Shown here piece by piece: positions 44,417 through 54,144 of a DNA stretch of 64,000 bases. The notes below the pieces were generated by a model that made no database searches, was not told the origin of the DNA, and saw nothing but the letters and a program-made list of their open reading frames with translations. This DNA comes from Cellvibrio mixtus subsp. mixtus J3-8 (GTDB lineage: Bacteria; Pseudomonadota; Gammaproteobacteria; Pseudomonadales; Cellvibrionaceae), in assembly GCF_000766945.1 (NCBI RefSeq), contig NZ_ALBT01000058.1:112539-176538 (forward strand), given 5' to 3'. Positions within the stretch are counted from its first letter, which is position 1. Every line of letters starts with the position of its first letter. Both the position numbers and the translations under genes were made by a program.

Positions 44417-47400
44417 ATGGTTTTCCATAAAAATGACAAAACCGCACCACAGCAGCAAAACATCAAATTTAAAAAGTCCATGTTAGCGATGTGCATAGTG
44501 GCATTGAGTGCTCCAGGATTTGCACAAACTGATAACGTCGAAGAGATAGTTGTAAGTGGCACACGTGCTAACTTGCAAAATGCTCAAGAAATCAAGAAAA
44601 ACGCAAACACATTCGTCGATTCTATTTCCGCAGAGGACATTGGCTCTTTGCCTGATCGCAGTGTTTTAGAAGCTATGTCGCGTGTTCCCGGTGTGTCGAT
44701 CGAACGTTTTGCTGCGGCAAATGATCCTGACCATTTCGGTGTTGAGGGTTCTGGTGCGGTAATCCGCGGGATGAGTGCTACCCGCTCAGAGTTCAATGGC
44801 CGGGATTCTTTCACGGCGAACTCAGGACGCGGGCTAAACTTTCAGGATGTCCCGCCCGAACTAATGTCAGGTGTGGATATATATAAAAACCAATCTGCCG
44901 ATATGATCGAAGGTGGTATTGGGGGTACAGTAAGTCTCCGGACGCGTAAACCATTTGACTCGCCTGATCGTTTGGTGGCAGTTACAGCAGACTATTCTTA
45001 TGGTGACATGGCAGAAAGTTGGACTCCTACGATATCTGGCTTGTTTAGTGATCGTTGGGAAACCTCTGCCGGCGAATTTGGTTTTCTTGTTAATGCATCA
45101 TCCTCAAAATTAGATGGTGTTTCTCACGGCATTCAGTCCGATGCTTATGTTCAGTATTTGGATGATTACACTAATTTTCCGCGTCCTTTGGATGGCGGTC
45201 CTAACGCCAATCACGCCGGTCCAAATGATATTGCTGGTGCAGAGCGTTTTGCAGAAGCTGGAAAAGGCGTTTGGTTGCCGGCTGGCTCAAACGCCTCAAT
45301 GAAAAATGATGATCGTTACCGTAAAGGCTTTTCCGCTGCTTTCCAATGGGAAAATACTGATAAAACTCTTATTAATACCACCCAGTTTTTACGCTCTGAT
45401 GCGCGTTTAAGTTGGAAGGAAAATACTATCGGTTATCAGTCTGGTTATGACAGGCGCCGTGCAATCCCGTTGCCAGGAACGGAATACACCTTTGATGATG
45501 ATGGTATTTTTCAGGCGGGTGTAATTACAAACGACAGTGGTTTTGGAGCTAATGGCTGGCGCTCAGTGGATGGGGACGATAGTGCAAATGCACATATCCC
45601 TAACGGGGCTTCATGGGCTACTCCAAACCTGCGTGTTTTCGGTAGTCAATTCCAGACTGCTACACGTGTAAAAGAGACTGATACCATCATTGATGATTTC
45701 TCTACAAATTTCAAATGGACTCCTAGCGACAGCTGGGAAGTCAGCTTGGATTTACAACATATTGAAGCCGAGAGTGACGACGACGACGTTGCAATCATGA
45801 TGGCAATGAATGCTATCCAGGATTATGACACTCGCGGAGATACACCAAAACTGCGATTCATTGAGCCTTGGGCTGGTGCGCGCGATAATAATTATAAGAT
45901 TGATTGCGGCGGCCCCGAAAAAGGTGAAGTTTGTCTCGATGCTAATGGTATGCCATTGGCGGGGCAAGGGCCTTTTGGTGTTGCTGGAGACGGCACTAAA
46001 ATTGGCGGCAAGAACTTACCGGGTTTTTCAGATGATCCATTAGGTGATAGCAATTATTTCCAGGATATTAATTCTTACAACTGGCAATCTGCGATGGATC
46101 ACTATGAGCGCTCAGAAGGGGATTCAAACGCCGCACGTTTGGATGTCACGTTTAATGCTGATGGTGATTTCCTGACTGCTGTAAAAGCTGGGGTGAGATT
46201 TGCCAAGCGTGAGCAAACAGTCAGATCATCGACTTACAACTGGGGTGCTTTGTTTCCGGTATTTGCTCGTGCTGGTGGTTTGGGGTGGGCAGATACCGAC
46301 ACCGTCGGAGATTTGAAGGGGCAATGGGAAGCTGTTAATTGGAGCGATTTTCACCGTGGCAATGTATTAAGTGTGCAAGGTGACTCCTTTCTTCATCCAT
46401 CAGAGAGATTGGTAAGAGATGTTATCAATGGTCGTGATTTACCAACGGCTGGTGATAAAGTGGATAATCCTTGGGAGCAAACCGGTAAGCGCGAGGGTGT
46501 TATTCCTGGATCATTATTTCTCCCCTCGGAAATAAACATTACCTCTGAGGAAAATAGAGCAGCATATGTACGTTTTGACTTTAATACGGAAGTTGCTGAA
46601 TTGCCTATAAAGGGTAACGTAGGTTTACGTTACATTGAGTTGGAGCGTGATGCGACTGGCTCAGTTAAGTATCCTGATTTGCGTCCGACCGTAGCCATTC
46701 CCGCTGGAGCGCCTCATCCAAAAGATATAGCCGCAAGCGATGCCTATGAAGCACAACAAAAAGCGCTCATTGAAGCTAAATATGGTGGTAGTGCGGTATC
46801 TCTTTTGCCTGCAGAATTGCAGCCAGCTGCTGTTGCCGCGCTGTATGCCCAAGGGGAATCAGGGATTGCACAATATAATGCGTTGGTTGCGACTTATGCC
46901 ACTGAAGTGAAGGCTGCACAAGACCGTGAGAAAGCTGTTAATACCGATCTCGACAAAATCATGGTATATCGTGGTCAGTCAGGATATTACCTCTCAGATG
47001 AACAGTCTGGTTTTGCAAATAATGCGTCACAGTTCCAGAGCGCATCAAGCACATACGATGCCGTGCTACCAAGCCTTAATTTGGCGGTAAGTTTTACCGA
47101 TGAATTGATTGGTCGTTTTGCGTTCGCGAAAGCGATAGCTATGCCTGATATGGAAAATGTCAGAAATACATCGACAATATCGAATACGACGACGACTAAT
47201 CAAATACGAATTATTCCTCCCACTCCTCCATTACTTGAGCAGAGCTCCCAGATTATTGCTGCGACTGTTAATGAATGGACCGGCACTGCAGGTAACCCAT
47301 ATTTGCAGCCTATGGAATCTGATCAGATTGACGTGTCTCTTGAATGGTATTTTGCAAAAGATGGTTCTTTAACAGTTACAGCGTTTAGAAAAGAGCTTTC

Positions 47401-48028
47401 AAATTTCTTCACAGAAGGCGCATTTACCAGAAGTTACACCAATCCTGAGAGTGGTGTAACTCAGCAAGCTTTGGTAACGGGCACTATCAATAATGGTGAA
47501 GGGGAATTGCAAGGTATCGAGTTTGCGTATCAGCAATTCTTCGATATGTTGCCTGCACCATTTGATGGTTTAGGGGTACAGGTTAACTATACCTATATTG
47601 ATTCCAAAGCGATTCCTAATGCAGGAAGCCTGGAGCAGGATGATGGTGATTCAACCGATACTGGGGCTCGTGTAGATTTAGCTGGTTTACCATTAAAGGG
47701 GCAATCTAAAGATACCTTTAATATTACCGGTATGTACGAGAAAAATGATTGGTCATTCCGTTTGGCATATAACTGGCGTTCTCGTTATTTGTTAACTACA
47801 CGTGACGTGATTAGTCGGTATCCGCTGTGGAATGATGACTACGGTACGGTTGATGGGTCTTTGTTCTATACTGTTAATGATAATTTCACTGTTGGGTTGC
47901 AGATGACTAATATTACCAACGCACAGACAGAAACTATTATGATATTGGATGGCAAAGGGCTTGAGGCTGGTCGCTCCTGGTTTGTTAATGATCGCAGGGC
48001 GGCTGTGGTGGTTAAAGCTACTTTCTAA
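44417..48028 (+). CDS. TonB-dependent receptor, large
   Basis: A 1203-residue outer-membrane receptor. The signal sequence has an N-terminal extension before FKKSMLAMCIVALSAPGFAQ. A TonB box-like EEIVVSG lies near residue 43, followed by the plug (FVDSISAEDIGSLPDRSVLE, VPGVSIERF, VIRGMS, GVDIYKNQSADMIEGGIGG) and a long barrel that ends in Phe (VVVKATF). Receptors of this size and type in Cellvibrio, Xanthomonas and Caulobacter import carbohydrates or other ligands too large for porins. Next to flavin-dependent halogenase genes this pairing is known from several proteobacteria; the ligand is unknown. A strong terminator separates it from the halogenase genes. Confidence 0.93.
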   Translation: MVFHKNDKTAPQQQNIKFKKSMLAMCIVALSAPGFAQTDNVEEIVVSGTRANLQNAQEIKKNANTFVDSISAEDIGSLPDRSVLEAMSRVPGVSIERFAAANDPDHFGVEGSGAVIRGMSATRSEFNGRDSFTANSGRGLNFQDVPPELMSGVDIYKNQSADMIEGGIGGTVSLRTRKPFDSPDRLVAVTADYSYGDMAESWTPTISGLFSDRWETSAGEFGFLVNASSSKLDGVSHGIQSDAYVQYLDDYTNFPRPLDGGPNANHAGPNDIAGAERFAEAGKGVWLPAGSNASMKNDDRYRKGFSAAFQWENTDKTLINTTQFLRSDARLSWKENTIGYQSGYDRRRAIPLPGTEYTFDDDGIFQAGVITNDSGFGANGWRSVDGDDSANAHIPNGASWATPNLRVFGSQFQTATRVKETDTIIDDFSTNFKWTPSDSWEVSLDLQHIEAESDDDDVAIMMAMNAIQDYDTRGDTPKLRFIEPWAGARDNNYKIDCGGPEKGEVCLDANGMPLAGQGPFGVAGDGTKIGGKNLPGFSDDPLGDSNYFQDINSYNWQSAMDHYERSEGDSNAARLDVTFNADGDFLTAVKAGVRFAKREQTVRSSTYNWGALFPVFARAGGLGWADTDTVGDLKGQWEAVNWSDFHRGNVLSVQGDSFLHPSERLVRDVINGRDLPTAGDKVDNPWEQTGKREGVIPGSLFLPSEINITSEENRAAYVRFDFNTEVAELPIKGNVGLRYIELERDATGSVKYPDLRPTVAIPAGAPHPKDIAASDAYEAQQKALIEAKYGGSAVSLLPAELQPAAVAALYAQGESGIAQYNALVATYATEVKAAQDREKAVNTDLDKIMVYRGQSGYYLSDEQSGFANNASQFQSASSTYDAVLPSLNLAVSFTDELIGRFAFAKAIAMPDMENVRNTSTISNTTTTNQIRIIPPTPPLLEQSSQIIAATVNEWTGTAGNPYLQPMESDQIDVSLEWYFAKDGSLTVTAFRKELSNFFTEGAFTRSYTNPESGVTQQALVTGTINNGEGELQGIEFAYQQFFDMLPAPFDGLGVQVNYTYIDSKAIPNAGSLEQDDGDSTDTGARVDLAGLPLKGQSKDTFNITGMYEKNDWSFRLAYNWRSRYLLTTRDVISRYPLWNDDYGTVDGSLFYTVNDNFTVGLQMTNITNAQTETIMILDGKGLEAGRSWFVNDRRAAVVVKATF

Positions 48029-48074
48029 ATGGTTAATTTTAGATGAAAGCAGCAGCTTTCATTTTACTCCAGGG

Positions 48075-48104
48075 AAAACGCGCCTTCATTGGCGCGTTTT
48101 TTTT
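48075..48104 (+). terminator. Strong intrinsic terminator between the receptor and the halogenase array
   Basis: AAAACGCGCC (48075-48084), loop TTCATT, GGCGCGTTTT (48091-48100) and further T to 48104. It begins 47 bp past the receptor stop and ends 34 bp before the first halogenase gene, so the array must use read-through or a promoter inside this short gap. Confidence 0.92.
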
Positions 48105-48138
48105 GAAACTCCTTCTCTAATTTTAAAACCTGAAAAAA

Positions 48139-49623
48139 ATGAATATAAAAAAGGTTGTTATTGTTGGTGGTGGATCTGCTGGCTGGATGACAGCTGCGGC
48201 GTTAGTTCGACGCTTTCCTGGAAAACAACTCGACATCACGTTAATAGAAAGTGATGTGATTGGCGCTGTAGGTGTCGGTGAATCGACAATACCCCCAATC
48301 AGGCAGTTTAATGAATTTCTCGGCATCGATGAACTAGCTTTTGTTCGGGAAACTAAAGCAACCTTTAAACTCGGTATTCGATTTTTAAATTGGGGCGAGC
48401 TTGGTGGCGATTATATTCATCCTTTCGGTTCTGTTGGTCAGGATTTTGCCGGCATTGATTTTCATCATTATTGGAGACGGGCTCGCTCAATCGGCAATAA
48501 GGTTCCTTTTGATCAATATTCATTAGCAGCGGTGGCCGCCAGGCAAGGACGTTTTCAATTTCCCGAGCGTGATCATCCATTACTATCAAGCTTTAATTAT
48601 TCTTACCATTTTGATGCAACCCTTTATGCGACTTTTCTTCGTCGCTATGCAGAAACCCGGGGAGTTATTCGTCGTGAAGGAGTTGTTAATAGTGTTTTAA
48701 AAAAATCATCAAGTGGTTTCATCGAAATAATTGGTTTGGAGTCTGGTGAGAAAATTTCGGCTGATCTTTTTATTGATTGTTCAGGTTTTCGAGCCTTATT
48801 GATGAAGGATGTTGGTGCTCAATTTGAGTCTTGGAAGCAATGGTTGCGTTGTGATAATGCAATCGTGGCACCCTCTGAAAAAGCAATGCTAATTCCGCAA
48901 CCCTATACACAATCCACTGCTAAATCGGTGGGCTGGCAATGGTCAATTCCACTTCAGCATCGAGTTGGTAATGGATATGTATATGCATCTGACTACATTT
49001 CTCACGCTGATGCAGTTCGTATTTTTTGTGAAGATGTTACCGGGAAGCTTTTAGCGGAGCCCCGCAGGATAAGTTTTTCAGCGGGTCAGTACAAAAATAA
49101 TTGGGAAAAAAACTGTGTTGCCATTGGCTTATCCGGAGGATTTTTAGAGCCGTTAGAGTCGACCAGTATTTATTTAATTCAGTATGCTATTCAAAAATTA
49201 ATTGAGTATTTCCCGGAATCAGGGGCGTTTGATACAAACGCTTTCGAGTTCAATAAACAGTTAAACAAGGAGTATATTCGTTTACGTGATTTCATCATTA
49301 TGCACTATAAGGAAGTTAATCGGGAAGATTCTACTTTCTGGCGTGATTGTAAGAATATGACGGTGCCTGATGAATTGGCTGCAAGGCAAATGGCTTTTTC
49401 TTGCGCCGGAATTGTGGATCATTCGCAATATGGCGTATATGCAGCTGTGTGTATTGGGCAGGGCTTAATCCCTAAATACCATGATATAAAAATAAACCGG
49501 TTATCTGATGCTCAATTGATGCGCGCATTGAATGAAGTTTATAAGCAAGTCACAGAAGGTTCTGCATTAATGCAGAACGCCGACAAATTTATAGATAGTC
49601 TAATTGGTGAGCATCGCAAATGA
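48139..49623 (+). CDS. Flavin-dependent halogenase family protein 1 (canonical)
   Basis: A 494-residue member of the tryptophan halogenase family (PF04820 type). The FAD loop is VVIVGGGSAGWMTAAAL. Lys77 in KATFKLGI corresponds to the catalytic Lys of PrnA/RebH, which forms or guides the halogenating species. The family signature WxWxIP is present as GWQWSIPLQH, and the Glu that contacts the substrate site is in LEPLESTSIY near residue 340. These enzymes use FADH2, oxygen and halide to halogenate indoles or other aromatic rings. No flavin reductase gene is in the window. It overlaps gene 2 by 4 bases (ATGA). Family is sure; substrate, and even halogenation, are not. Confidence 0.88.
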   Translation: MNIKKVVIVGGGSAGWMTAAALVRRFPGKQLDITLIESDVIGAVGVGESTIPPIRQFNEFLGIDELAFVRETKATFKLGIRFLNWGELGGDYIHPFGSVGQDFAGIDFHHYWRRARSIGNKVPFDQYSLAAVAARQGRFQFPERDHPLLSSFNYSYHFDATLYATFLRRYAETRGVIRREGVVNSVLKKSSSGFIEIIGLESGEKISADLFIDCSGFRALLMKDVGAQFESWKQWLRCDNAIVAPSEKAMLIPQPYTQSTAKSVGWQWSIPLQHRVGNGYVYASDYISHADAVRIFCEDVTGKLLAEPRRISFSAGQYKNNWEKNCVAIGLSGGFLEPLESTSIYLIQYAIQKLIEYFPESGAFDTNAFEFNKQLNKEYIRLRDFIIMHYKEVNREDSTFWRDCKNMTVPDELAARQMAFSCAGIVDHSQYGVYAAVCIGQGLIPKYHDIKINRLSDAQLMRALNEVYKQVTEGSALMQNADKFIDSLIGEHRK

Positions 49624-51101
49624 ATACAAGGACAATTGTAATTATAGGAAGTGGCGTGGCCGGATGGAGTTTAGCTTGCGCATTAGGGCGATTTTTTGTT
49701 TCATCTGAAATAAAAATAATTTTTCTTGATAATGAGCAGGCTGACTTTTTTCCTGCAGAATATGCGGGTTCATATATACATGATTTTAACGATATGTTGG
49801 GTATCTCCCTTCGCGATATTCTTGCTGAGACAAATTCAACGTTAAGTTATGGCAATCGCTTTAAACAATGGGCGTTTTCAGGTCAGGATTTTATTCTGAC
49901 TGAGTCCTTTTTTCCGAATGACCGAAGCGGTATTAATTTTTCACAAATTTTTTCCTCCGCAAAAAAAGCAGGTCTGGCGAAAAATTTTGATGATTTTATT
50001 CTTCCTGCTGTAGCTGCTAAATTAGGTAGATTTGGATTTCCAGTTAAAAATGAAAATTCAGTTTATTCCGGTTTACAGTTTGGTATTAATTTGGATTTGA
50101 ATGGATATACGCGCTTAATTGCGAAAGTTGCCCTTAGTCTCGGTGTTGCCCATATTAAGGGACGTGTAATTGGTATTGATGAAACAGATAGTACGGGAAA
50201 TGTGAAATCTTTGATTTTGGAATATGGGCAAAAATGTTATGCAGACCTTTATATTGATTGCTCTCACAACGGAGATTTGGTTAGGAAAATATTGATTTTC
50301 CCCGAAACCGGTGACTCTAATGCACCTGGTTTTTCTCGATTAACTGTTGGTTCTATGGCTCCTGATTTAAAATTCAAGCCTGTTGCAGATTGGTTGGGTA
50401 TTGATATTGGTGTTGCTCAAATAATTCCTTTGCGTGAAAAAAAACTTGTGTCGTTGCATCTTTTGTCAGATTTAGATGTTTTGTCTCAATCGGAATTGCA
50501 AGGGTTGACAGTAAGTGGTTCCTATCTTTCGACGCCAAATAATAGTAATTATTTCCTTAATTTTCCTTGGGTTGCAAATGTTGTCGCAATGGGAAAGGCA
50601 GCGTTTAGGCAGCCTGTCACCCCATGGGGTGAATTTAAATGGTTTCGAAACCAGGTGGTTCGCTTTGTAGAATTATTTATGGGGTTTGATGTGCTGCAAT
50701 GTTGTGCTGGTGAGTATAATCGGTTATCCCTTGATGAGCTTGTGATGATAAAAGAGCTGAGTGCATTAACCTATTTCGTGGGTGGCACCAACAATAAACT
50801 ATTCGCTGATTATTTTAATGAGCATGCTTTATCATCGGAAGCGAAACATCGATTGCAGTTATATTCTGATGCGGCTAGACATGCTTTCGTAAATGATCAG
50901 GTTATTTCTCTGAATCAGTTGGATGCTTTTTTTCTCGGAAGCAAAATTTTCCCTGAATGGACTAGAGCTCAGGCAGCAGAAAAACCGGAAAATCAATTGT
51001 TAACATATTTTGAGCATATCAATTCATTAACTCAGTCTGCTGCACTTAATTTGCCGCTATATTCAGAGTGTATACATCAATTTCTGTCACGAAATCAATG
51101 A
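49620..51101 (+). CDS. Halogenase-family paralogue 2, degenerate
   Basis: A 493-residue protein of the same length and fold as its neighbours but with key parts lost. The FAD loop is kept (IVIIGSGVAGWSLACAL). At the catalytic Lys position TLSYGNRF has Ser. No WxWxIP motif can be found, and the PLEST Glu segment is replaced by RQPVTPWGEFKWF. IDCSHNGDLV stands where the others have IDCSGF. It may still bind flavin but should not halogenate by the known mechanism. The gene overlaps the one before it by 4 bases, so it is coupled to canonical gene 1 and may be its partner or a divergent monooxygenase. Confidence 0.75.
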   Translation: MNTRTIVIIGSGVAGWSLACALGRFFVSSEIKIIFLDNEQADFFPAEYAGSYIHDFNDMLGISLRDILAETNSTLSYGNRFKQWAFSGQDFILTESFFPNDRSGINFSQIFSSAKKAGLAKNFDDFILPAVAAKLGRFGFPVKNENSVYSGLQFGINLDLNGYTRLIAKVALSLGVAHIKGRVIGIDETDSTGNVKSLILEYGQKCYADLYIDCSHNGDLVRKILIFPETGDSNAPGFSRLTVGSMAPDLKFKPVADWLGIDIGVAQIIPLREKKLVSLHLLSDLDVLSQSELQGLTVSGSYLSTPNNSNYFLNFPWVANVVAMGKAAFRQPVTPWGEFKWFRNQVVRFVELFMGFDVLQCCAGEYNRLSLDELVMIKELSALTYFVGGTNNKLFADYFNEHALSSEAKHRLQLYSDAARHAFVNDQVISLNQLDAFFLGSKIFPEWTRAQAAEKPENQLLTYFEHINSLTQSAALNLPLYSECIHQFLSRNQ

Positions 51102-51138
51102 TAAAAAATAATTTTTTTGCTAATTGGTGGAAGGTTTT

Positions 51139-52674
51139 ATGAGCCTGTTTGAGGTTGTTATCATTGGTGGTGGAACTGCAGGTTGGATGACAGCTGCAGC
51201 TTTGGCAAAATTTTTACCCCAAGATACTCATCGAATTACCTTGGTTGAATCCGAGCTAATTGGAACAGTGGGGGTGGGTGAGGCAACCATTCCTCATATT
51301 CGTTATTTTAATTCAATGCTTGAAATTGATGAAAACGATTTTGTTCGATCTACCGGTGCAACTTATAAATTAGGCATACAATTTGAGAATTGGGGAAAGA
51401 ACGGTGATAGTTATATTCATCCATTTGGTGTGCATGGTCGAGATTTTCCCTTGTTAGACTTTCATCATTGTTGGTTGAAACTACGCGAAGAAAATAAAGT
51501 GCTTCCATTTGATAATTATTCTTTGGCATCAATGGCGGCAAAACATAATAAATTTATGTATCCAACAGAAGATTCGCAGTCAATTTTTTCAAGTTATACA
51601 TATGCATTTCATATTGATGCTGGTTTGTATGCTCGTTATCTAAGGCGTTATGCCGAGGCCCTTGGTGTTATTCGGAGGGAGGGAAAAATTGCTGATGTTT
51701 TACTTGATGCAGATAATGGCAATATAAGTTCAGTGGTTTTTGATGACGGGTTCACTTTGCAAGGTAATTTTTTTATCGATTGCAGCGGTTTTGTTGGTTT
51801 ATTGATCGAGGGGACTCTTAAGGCTGGGTATGATAATTGGAGCCATTGGCTCCCTTGTGATAGCGCTGTGGCAGTACCCAGTGAAAAAGTCCTACCACTT
51901 CGCCCTTACACGCGGTCAATTGCTTGCGAAGCAGGATGGCGCTGGCAAATACCGCTACAACATCGGACGGGTAACGGATATGTATATTGCAGCAAATATA
52001 TTAGTGACGATGATGCGAAAGATCAGCTTTTACAAAATCTGGATACACCTGCGTTAGCAGATGTACGGCAATTAAAATTTACTGCAGGTCGCCGATATGA
52101 GTCATGGAAAAAAAATTGCGTTGCGATTGGACTTTCCGGCGGCTTTCTGGAACCGTTGGAATCTACCAGTATCTATTTGATTCAGGTAGCTATTATGAAA
52201 TTGCTTGAATTGTTTCCTCATTCGGAAGAAAACCCTTTGAGGAGGTTGTATTTTAATAAATTTATGAAAACTGAATATGAATTGATCAGGGATTTTCTTA
52301 TTTTACATTATCGGCTTAATTCAAAATCCGATTCAGCATTCTGGAATTATTGCGCGACCATGGAAATTCCCTCATCGCTTGAAAGAAAAATGGCGTTGTT
52401 TGAAGATACTGCACATGTCGAGCATTATAGTTTAGGCTTGTTTATGCGCCCAAGTTGGTTAGCCGTTTATTTAGGACAAGGTTTCATTCCCAAAGAATAT
52501 GATCTGCGAACACGGCATGTTAAAAATCTTGATTTTCGTCTTACCGATTTTGACAATCTTATAAAAAATAGTGTTGCAGCGATGCCTGACGCGCAGGCGT
52601 TTCTTGCCAAAATTCATGGTGATGAGGTAGGGCAGTGTCCTGCGGCGACACTTAGTTTGTACGGGCGCAACTAA
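51139..52674 (+). CDS. Flavin-dependent halogenase family protein 3 (canonical)
   Basis: A 511-residue halogenase-family protein, taking the ATG at 51139 with GGAAGG upstream (a TTG at 51124 would add five residues). FAD loop VVIIGGGTAGWMTAAAL; catalytic-type Lys in GATYKLGIQF; WxWxIP as GWRWQIPLQH; and LEPLESTSIYLIQ with the Glu. It is very like genes 1 and 5 in length and motifs, which suggests duplication within the array. It begins 37 bp after gene 2 and overlaps gene 4 by one base. Confidence 0.88.
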   Translation: MSLFEVVIIGGGTAGWMTAAALAKFLPQDTHRITLVESELIGTVGVGEATIPHIRYFNSMLEIDENDFVRSTGATYKLGIQFENWGKNGDSYIHPFGVHGRDFPLLDFHHCWLKLREENKVLPFDNYSLASMAAKHNKFMYPTEDSQSIFSSYTYAFHIDAGLYARYLRRYAEALGVIRREGKIADVLLDADNGNISSVVFDDGFTLQGNFFIDCSGFVGLLIEGTLKAGYDNWSHWLPCDSAVAVPSEKVLPLRPYTRSIACEAGWRWQIPLQHRTGNGYVYCSKYISDDDAKDQLLQNLDTPALADVRQLKFTAGRRYESWKKNCVAIGLSGGFLEPLESTSIYLIQVAIMKLLELFPHSEENPLRRLYFNKFMKTEYELIRDFLILHYRLNSKSDSAFWNYCATMEIPSSLERKMALFEDTAHVEHYSLGLFMRPSWLAVYLGQGFIPKEYDLRTRHVKNLDFRLTDFDNLIKNSVAAMPDAQAFLAKIHGDEVGQCPAATLSLYGRN

Positions 52675-54140
52675 TGTCGCAAATAAAGAAAATAATTATT
52701 TTGGGTGAAGATGAGCATGCGTGGTTTGCTGCAGCAGTTCTTGCATTTAATTGCCCTTGGTTAAGCGTTACTGTTCTTGGTGAAAACGAAAATAACAGTG
52801 GATTTTATGCGGCGGCTACCCGGGGTAATTGTCAGGATTTTTTTTGTTCACTAGGGTTTTCATGGCAGGAGTTACTATTTTCTTCCAGTGCTACTTATAA
52901 ACTCGCAAATCATTATGTTAATGATGACGATAATCGTCTCGATTTTTTTCATAGTTGCAGTACTTATGGTGCAGATATCGGATTGTTTGAATTTCATCAT
53001 GTTATTAAAGCGTTAAATCATGATTTTCCTTCAGCGTTTTTTGATGCCTACTCATTGGAAGCTCAGGCTGCAAAGCATGGGAAATTTATTGTCAACAGAG
53101 ATAGCGCCTGGGGTTTGCATTATGATCGAATTGCGTTCTCTAAACTATTGAAAACCTATGCCCAACAATTGGGTGTAAAACATATTGCTGATGCAATAAC
53201 ATCTGTTGATGTTGACAGCCCTGCTAAAATTAACCAGATAATCACTGGTAATGGCAATACTTATGCTGCGGATTTTTATATTGATGCAAGGTCATCTAAT
53301 TCTACATCATCATTTGAGATGAATGAGTTACAGAATACTCCAAGGCGAAGTAACGCGCTGTCGAGTTGGTGTTTAACTGCGTTTCTTGATGAGCATCAGG
53401 TTTATCGCCCCGCAACTGAATATCGTCGAATTAACGATCAGTATTGGATTAAGAAAATTCCGTTGCAATCTCGTACTATTGTGGAGCTTTACGGTGCTGG
53501 TCCGTTGCCACGACAGAAAAATTATTCTGCGCTATTTAATAATCTTGGATATCTAATCCAAGAGAGTTCTGTAAAGTTGATCATTTTGGCTTCAGGACGC
53601 AAAAATGTTTTTTGGAATGGTAATTGTTTGGCGCTTGGAGATAGTGCTGTTGCTCTTGGTAATTTGGCGTTTCCTGCGTTGGAGGTTACTAAGGTCCAGC
53701 TGGAAAAATTACTTAAGTACTTTCCTTGTATGGAGCAAAATGACAAATTGATTGCTGAATATAATAGGATAACTACTCAAGCAGTAGATAATATTCTCGA
53801 TTATCATTGCCTAATAAGTGCGATCTTGAGAAAAGGTTCTCTGGATAAAGAACTTAACGGTCTTTATCCATCCCTTGTTGCACGAATTAATTATTTTATG
53901 TCAACGGGAAGATATGAGTTCCACGAAAATGAGCTGATATCAAAAGATGAATGGATTTCATTGCTCATGGGCTTTGGAGTCCCTATAAAAGAACGTGATG
54001 CGCTGATAGGCACAAGCGAATTGGAACGGCTTGCCATATTACTAAATTCAATGAGTGCGGAAATAAAAAAGTCAGTTGCTGAAATGCCCAACCATTTAAT
54101 TTTTCTTAGTCAATTTTTACAATCTAAAAATAAGCGGTGA
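52674..54140 (+). CDS. Halogenase-family paralogue 4, degenerate
   Basis: A 488-residue paralogue. The dinucleotide loop has decayed to IIILGEDEHAWFAAAVLAF, lacking GxGxxG, so normal FAD binding is doubtful. The Lys is kept in SATYKLANHY. The IP-L-Q block survives as YWIKKIPLQS with the second Trp of WxWxIP changed to Lys, and PLEST is replaced by a segment containing FPALEVT. The divergence differs from that of gene 2, so the two were lost independently. The start overlaps the stop of gene 3 (TAATG), and gene 5 follows 4 bp after its stop. Confidence 0.72.
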   Translation: MSQIKKIIILGEDEHAWFAAAVLAFNCPWLSVTVLGENENNSGFYAAATRGNCQDFFCSLGFSWQELLFSSSATYKLANHYVNDDDNRLDFFHSCSTYGADIGLFEFHHVIKALNHDFPSAFFDAYSLEAQAAKHGKFIVNRDSAWGLHYDRIAFSKLLKTYAQQLGVKHIADAITSVDVDSPAKINQIITGNGNTYAADFYIDARSSNSTSSFEMNELQNTPRRSNALSSWCLTAFLDEHQVYRPATEYRRINDQYWIKKIPLQSRTIVELYGAGPLPRQKNYSALFNNLGYLIQESSVKLIILASGRKNVFWNGNCLALGDSAVALGNLAFPALEVTKVQLEKLLKYFPCMEQNDKLIAEYNRITTQAVDNILDYHCLISAILRKGSLDKELNGLYPSLVARINYFMSTGRYEFHENELISKDEWISLLMGFGVPIKERDALIGTSELERLAILLNSMSAEIKKSVAEMPNHLIFLSQFLQSKNKR

Positions 54141-54144
54141 AGTT

